Source: Chara braunii (Eukaryota > Streptophyta > Charophyceae > Charales > Characeae). Taken from it: DNA of 25,121 bases. The translations under genes were made by a program, and so were the position numbers. Below the pieces are notes generated by a model. That model did not search any database, was not told where the DNA came from, and saw only the letters and a list, made by a program, of their open reading frames with translations. Below, piece by piece: positions 20,629 to 25,121 of this stretch (position 1 is its first letter; every line of letters starts with the position of its first letter). Location: contig BFEA01001315.1 in assembly GCA_003427395.1 (NCBI GenBank), positions 1 to 25,121 on the forward strand. Direction: 5' to 3'.

Positions 20629-21213
20629 CCATTCAACTTACAAACAAAGTTTAGCATTGTCAGTGAATATATACAAACACAGGGCACTACTACTTTTATC
20701 TTATTTGGGCATATGCATCGGCCATTCAACTTAGAAATAAAGTTCAGTCGCCCTGAACTTTGAAAGTAGCCAAGCTATATATACCTTTTTGCTCTTAGTC
20801 TTTTAAGGTACCATAGGACTGAACCATTCGACTTAGAAACAAATCTCAGCCTGTCCCTTCTTACCATCAATTAATACTTTTAATTAATATTTTTTTCATT
20901 ATGATAAGCTATAGTCAAACCATTCAACTTAGAAACGAAGTCTGACTAGTCTGTTCGTAAGTAAAATAATAGTAGAGTATAGGTAAAACTATTCGTTGAT
21001 TTCAACATGTGTGTGACTCAAGACCAAACCATTCAACTTAGAAACAAAACCTCGTCCTTCACCTAATTTCCCTCAGAACAAACAAAAAGAGGTTCGAGCC
21101 ATTCAACTTAAAAACAAAACTCAAACTTCATTTTTCAGAAACAATAAGAAAAAACATTGTAAGCTGCAAAATAAACCAAGACAAACAAACTATTCAACTT
21201 AGAAACAAAACTT
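20629..21213 (+). repeat. Seven spaced copies of a CCATTCAACTTAGAAACAAA motif
   Basis: Near-identical cores start at 20629, 20722, 20824, 20920, 21029, 21099 and 21190, i.e. steps of 93, 102, 96, 109, 70 and 91 bp. The ~20-bp core is highly conserved while the sequence between copies is not, apart from being AT-rich. The last copy ends about 8 bp before the first ATG of the transposase frame. This may be the tail of a satellite-like array continuing 19.7-20.3 kb, or a set of protein-binding sites. Confidence 0.85.
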
Positions 21214-21218
21214 GGTCC

Positions 21219-22577
21219 TTGAAACGCATCCACATGCATTCGTCGCAAGTCAAAGCAACCAGACTACGGCACGTCATGAACATGGAGGTGGAGGTGTGGG
21301 GCGGTGCGAATGCATTGACAACTTTGGAGAGAAGTGCGGTGGTTGCGGCTATGTCGACCATCGTAATTCGTTATCGCATTGAGAAAACGACAGGTCGCCG
21401 TAAGATGAGAATATTCGTTCGCAGGCAATGGCAACTCATGCAACAAGTCATGGAGACACCCGATTGTGTATTGTTATCAGAATCCACTGTGAGATTTTGT
21501 TGCGCCATGACATCGGATGCGATCCTGCGGGGGACTTCGAGATGGTGGATGAGGAGAAGGACAGGCGGGACATGGGAGGATCTCTGGAAGATGGACAACG
21601 CAGCGAAGGGTTACTATAAGGAGAAGTTGTCACGACTGTCTCGTAGAGTGTTTCGGCAGATCGTCGAGGAGTTGTCCCCTCATCTGCAGTGGAGGGTGAC
21701 ATTCTACAGGGTGCCTTTGATGTCCGATCATATCATTGCATACGCGCTTTATCATTGGGCAAGTGGCGAGGCGTATGAGAGCACCACGTCGTCATTCGGC
21801 ATAGGACGAGCATCAGGATTGATTGCAGTGAAGGACGTGACTCGGGCGGTTCTAAGGGTGTATCGGGAGAAGATCGTTTTGTCTTCTAGGTTGAGGCGGC
21901 ATGTCGTTCTGCGTGCGTTCGAGGCGAAGGGTTTCCCCAACTGCTATGGCTGCACATACTACGCGTTCATCTACGTGGACAAACCAGCGAATGCGCCATC
22001 CAATAACTACTTCAACCGGAAACATAGTTTTTTGGTAGTTGCACAAGTAGTTGCGGACTTGGACTTGCATGTGACAGACGTTTTCTTCGGTTATCCCGGG
22101 AGCTGCCACGACGTCCGAGTGATTCAACTCTCCAGTCTATGGACGAGCGCCAAAGAGGGGGATCTTTTCCATGGACCTGCTCTGTTGTTGTCGTTCAAGG
22201 TGAAGGCACACAGGTATATCCTTGGCAATAACGTCTATCCTCCTATGGAGTGGATCGTGGTGCCTTATGGAGGGACCAATCAAATGGCCGATGAGGAAAG
22301 GTTTAATAACATGCAAAAGATCACTAGAGGAGCGGTGGAGAGAGCTTTCGGAAGGTTGAAGGGGATGTGGAGGCTTTTCCTCCGCACACACAAAACAAAT
22401 ATAGACAATCTCCCGCAACAATTCCAAGTCGTATGCATTCTGCACAACATCCTCCTGGATGTCCTTATCGACTTCGACGACAACTTGTTGTGGGAGGTGG
22501 ACGTGAATGGTGTGCGTCAGCGAGTGGACTTAGGGTTCGATCACCCACCTCGCCCCATTGCGGAGAACTTCAATTAG
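21219..22577 (+). CDS. PIF/Harbinger-type (DDE_Tnp_4, HARBI1-like) transposase with two catalytic Asp replaced
   Basis: This 452-residue frame has no internal stop. The fold is recognised from family landmarks in order: a basic N-terminal region (about 1-75); a helix-turn-helix-like segment around 172-215 (ALYHWASGEAYES, SFGIGRASG); the start of the catalytic domain near 240-275 (FPNCYGC, IYVDKPANAPSNNYFNRKHS); VVADLDLHVTDVFFGYPGSCHD (277-298, named in two halves: VVADLDL and VFFGYPGSCHD); EWIVVPYGG near 344-352; and VERAFGRLKGMWRLF near 373-387. In this family the acidic triad is an Asp just before IYxDKP, an Asp in a GD-x-GYP motif, and a Glu in VERAFG. Here the first is Tyr (Y247, codon 21957-21959, within CTYYAF) and the second is Asn (N337, codon 22227-22229, within GNNVYP). 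Only the Glu remains (E374, codon 22338-22340). DNA cleavage should therefore be lost. M1 is the first in-frame Met, and M6, M20 and M22 are alternatives. No terminal inverted repeats, companion Myb-like gene or introns are seen. It may be a dead copy or a domesticated protein. Confidence 0.88.
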   Translation: MKRIHMHSSQVKATRLRHVMNMEVEVWGGANALTTLERSAVVAAMSTIVIRYRIEKTTGRRKMRIFVRRQWQLMQQVMETPDCVLLSESTVRFCCAMTSDAILRGTSRWWMRRRTGGTWEDLWKMDNAAKGYYKEKLSRLSRRVFRQIVEELSPHLQWRVTFYRVPLMSDHIIAYALYHWASGEAYESTTSSFGIGRASGLIAVKDVTRAVLRVYREKIVLSSRLRRHVVLRAFEAKGFPNCYGCTYYAFIYVDKPANAPSNNYFNRKHSFLVVAQVVADLDLHVTDVFFGYPGSCHDVRVIQLSSLWTSAKEGDLFHGPALLLSFKVKAHRYILGNNVYPPMEWIVVPYGGTNQMADEERFNNMQKITRGAVERAFGRLKGMWRLFLRTHKTNIDNLPQQFQVVCILHNILLDVLIDFDDNLLWEVDVNGVRQRVDLGFDHPPRPIAENFN

Positions 22578-23734
22578 CCCCGGGCACATGCCTTGCGTGA
22601 CGCACTTGCGGAGCGCATGAAACACGACCGAACATTCTAAGTCTCTCCACGGCACTAGCTTGGTCGTTGTTCTCTTACGGAGGACGAGTGTGGTAATGTT
22701 CGGGATTGGAGGGGGGGTGTTGAAGTACTCGGGTGGCAGTGTGATGTTGTTCCGTCGTTGGCCGGCTCCATACAATTCTGTTTTTTTTTCCTTTTTTTTT
22801 TTTTTTTTTTTCCCCAAAAACGTCCAAGGTGTTGTAGAGGCCAGTTACTAGGCTCACATTGATCGCTGGAAGCTGTCAGCCATGGTTGGCCTGAAGAGAC
22901 GAGGTTACCTCCCATCCCATCTTCTCGTCAATACTCCTAGCACACCCCCTATTCCTACTATCCTACCTTAGTGTGACCAACACTCAGAACCATTACTCTA
23001 CCATTGAGGGGAACTTGGACCGAACAGTAGTGACAGGCACAAGGGCTAGTTACCCAACCCTAGTGGAAGCACAGTCGAATGAGCCTCGTCGTACGGGAAC
23101 TTCGAATGCCAGGCTCAAGCAATCACCTATTAGCCCCTAAGTAGACCGATTAGTAACTCACGCCCACTCTTATCATCGAGACGCCTATTATTAGTTGGTC
23201 GTGACCTCCTCCCAGCCCTATGGTTATGTATGTGTGTGTGTTCAGTATTGTAGGTATGTGGCTGTAGGCTTTGTGTGTATGTTTGTAATGTGCGTGGACC
23301 AGTAGCAGATGCTGCCCCCCACCATGGAGCATCTGCGAAGTGAATACCAGTGAGATGTGCACCTACCACTGCTACCAGTGCTTGTGTAAGCCATGTGTAG
23401 GTAGTATGTATAGGCCCCTAGAAGCACCTTGCCTCGACGTTGCGGAGGGGCGACCCTATGCGCCCTTAATCGATTGCCAACGAATAGACAACCCTCCTCT
23501 AGAACCCAGTAATCAGCTAGGGTTCCTCCCCCCCCAAAGGACCCATGCCTCGCTTTGTCTATCCTCGGTAGTAAACTGTCTCCCACCTAGTAGCAAATTC
23601 CGGTCATGAGCTAGGTTTTTCCTATAGGGATCGGAAAGGACAGACTATAGATTCAGTAGGTGGTGGGCAATCATCCGTTCTTCCACCAGCCCCCAACCTT
23701 GTCCCTCCGATGTGCCTATCGTGGTTAAACATGT
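22578..23734. other. No gene seen; poly-T tract
   Basis: Sequence downstream of the transposase shows no inverted copy of any upstream end that I could find. A T-rich tract lies at about 22781-22812. Short overlapping frames on both strands have no recognisable domain. Confidence 0.45.
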
Positions 23735-23890
23735 AGTCAATATCTGGGGTAGTGTCTCTCATACGTGTGTGTAATATGTGGTAGAGACAAGTCTATCTGG
23801 ACAAGACCCCCCCAAAATCCAGAACCGGACTCGAACCTGTGACCTACAGTATGAGACTGGAGGTTTCTACCACATGCACTACTGTAGGAA
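23735..23890 (-). mobile_element. tRNA-derived SINE-like element or tRNA pseudogene
   Basis: On the minus strand the head contains a perfect Pol III B box, GGTTCGAGTCC (plus-strand 23827-23837), and an A-box-like TAGTGCATGTGG (23870-23881), about 55 bp apart end to end as in tRNAs. Between them, CAGTCTCATACTG could form a short anticodon-like arm with CAT in the loop, recalling tRNA-Met. The acceptor stem does not pair, so it is not a functional tRNA. The following minus-strand sequence (GGTTCTGGATTTTGGGGGGG and on to about 23735) would be the SINE body, but its end is not defined. Confidence 0.55.
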
Positions 23891-24004
23891 GTGGATATAA
23901 TGTGTGAAATATCTAGGCTGGGGGAGATCATCAGAGCAACCAAAGCCAATAACGGCAAGCAACCAACATGAAGTCTAGACCAACATACAACACCCAATAG
24001 CATG

Positions 24005-24201
24005 GACTAACCCCCTGAGTGGTACGCAGGCAGTGTCTGTAATAGTACCATGCGTCAGCCCAGGGGGTGTGTGTCCAGCAGTGCGTCATTCTAACACCCT
24101 ACCGGTGTCCACGCACAAGGCTGCGGAGGTTTGAACCCGCAACCTTATGCCACAATGCGCATTTCCAATCGGTGTTCTAACCACTAGGCTACATCAGTTG
24201 G
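24005..24201 (-). mobile_element. Second tRNA-derived SINE-like element
   Basis: On the minus strand a perfect A box, TAGCCTAGTGG (plus-strand 24181-24191), is followed by a B-box-like GGTTCAAACC (24128-24137). The A-B spacing is tRNA-like. TGCGG/CCGCA pairs around the B box but with an over-long loop, and the acceptor stem does not pair, so this is a tRNA-derived head rather than a tRNA gene. The body continues to about 24005 and includes CCCCCTG...CAGGGGG inverted ends (about 24010-24067). Same orientation as the element at 23.7-23.9 kb but a different sequence. Confidence 0.6.
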
Positions 24202-24550
24202 ACCGCTTTTCCTTTTTGTTAGTTTTCTTTTGTTGTTGAACATTTGCAGAGCGATCGAGGGGTGCTCCATCACCAATTTTATGAAGACGGCGCTATCGCC
24301 TTTATTATGTGTTTTGAACCTATCCAACGCTTTCTTTCGCCCTCCTTCAATAACCCTCTGGGCAGGTTACGACTCAAATTTCTCTCCTGGTCATTTTTTT
24401 GTTCAATGTATATTATATGTCCTGGGTGATAGGCCGAGCAGAGACACATCGAAAGGTTTAACTAGAAACAATTATGATCATTAAATGTGTTTTTTGTCTC
24501 TCTCTCTTTCGAAGCTCCGCAACGCAGTCGACCACGTAATGAATACATCT
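24202..24550. other. No gene seen
   Basis: Mixed sequence with short frames only. A CT run lies at 24498-24507. Nothing recognisable. Confidence 0.45.
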
Positions 24551-24565
24551 ATCAATGAATGAACT

Positions 24566-24611
24566 GATTAATCAATCAATCAATCAATCAATCAACCAAT
24601 CAATCAATTGG

Positions 24612-24646
<35 letters not shown>

Positions 24647-24699
24647 ATCGATCTATCGGTCAAGCGATCAATTAATCAATTAATCAATCGATCAATTTC
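24566..24699. repeat. (TCAA)n microsatellite, imperfect
   Basis: About 30 units of ATCA/TCAA, with variants ATCG, ACCA and TTAA increasing towards the right end. The pattern suggests an older tract with ongoing slippage in the middle. Confidence 0.95.
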
Positions 24700-25008
24700 A
24701 AAAACAAAGTCCAACAATTGAACTCAGTTGTCTTAGCGTGTACCAAAAAAAAAGCAATTGGTGTAGGTGAAGGTTGCACCAAAAATCACACAGGACATTC
24801 ACAATTTATCCATAACAACTTCAAAAACGCATGCAATAACTGGACGACGAACTCTCGAACATCATACGCAGAAGACAAACAGGGATATGGGTTAGAGGAA
24901 CATGAAAAGACAGCGGATGCGACAAAAAATGCAATCGCACACGTTGACGTTTTTTTTTTTTTTAAGGTGTCATTCTCATAATGGCTTCCATTATACGCAT
25001 ACACGCGG

Positions 25009-25016
25009 TATATAAA
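25009..25016 (+). promoter_or_regulatory. TATA-box-like sequence near the window end
   Basis: TATATAAA stands in a locally GC-balanced context, followed by about 100 bp of C-rich sequence up to the window edge. A plant core promoter would look like this, but no gene can be seen beyond the edge, so this is weak. Confidence 0.2.
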
Positions 25017-25121
25017 CAGCTACGTCGAACCGACTACACCGACAACCAGCTAGACCACCACAACGCCCCTCTACAAACAAAGCCCCATCGGACGGACGTG
25101 GCAAGCCCCCCCCCACGCCCC

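Noticed and set aside
21264-22483. Minus-strand and alternate-frame open frames of 60-102 codons
   Set aside because: They are shadows of the transposase frame.
23820-24201. Functional tRNA genes
   Set aside because: Box A and B are present but acceptor stems do not pair and the T arms are irregular, so SINE or pseudogene status fits better.
24566-24699. CRISPR-like or satellite array
   Set aside because: It is a simple (TCAA)n microsatellite with no spacers.

Overview
This window is repeat-dominated nuclear DNA from a eukaryote, most likely the green-plant lineage. The evidence is a plant-style PIF/Harbinger transposase, several MITE-like inverted-repeat elements with target-site duplications, tRNA-derived SINE-like heads, poly-A-tailed units, dinucleotide microsatellites and an almost complete lack of genes. 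A charophyte alga such as Chara is a guess from the flavour of the transposase and repeats. It rests on recollection and cannot be confirmed here. There is no operon, no rRNA, no CRISPR array and no convincing intron-containing gene.

Layout. 0-2.9 kb: a 377-bp Tourist-like MITE (473-849) with TAA target duplications, small tandem repeats and one arm of a palindrome family. 2.9-4.1 kb: an A-B-A' direct-repeat arrangement containing a GA microsatellite. B recurs at 8.5-9.1 kb. 5.8-6.1 kb: a 27-bp minisatellite. 7.1-7.7 kb: a hAT-like nonautonomous element packed with TCCGGA. 8.1-8.45 kb: another MITE, whose uninterrupted target site survives next to it. 9.25-9.5 kb: a 113-bp tandem repeat. 10.6-11.9 kb: a nested foldback complex with a near-perfect 250-bp palindrome. 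12.1-13.2 kb: three low-copy tandem arrays. 13.2-19.2 kb: no recognisable gene. 19.6-21.2 kb: AT-rich degenerate arrays. 21.2-22.6 kb: the one convincing coding sequence. 23.7-24.2 kb: two tRNA-derived heads on the minus strand. 24.6 kb: a (TCAA)n microsatellite.

The only gene I support is a 452-codon PIF/Harbinger-type transposase. Its frame is uninterrupted, but two of the three catalytic acidic positions are replaced (Y247 and N337; E374 is kept). It is either a recently inactivated element copy or a domesticated protein. Directly upstream lie seven spaced copies of a ~20-bp motif. How the parts relate (for example, whether a Harbinger enzyme mobilised the TAA-flanked MITE) is inference. 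Single N bases inside three low-complexity tracts show that the assembled lengths there are unreliable.
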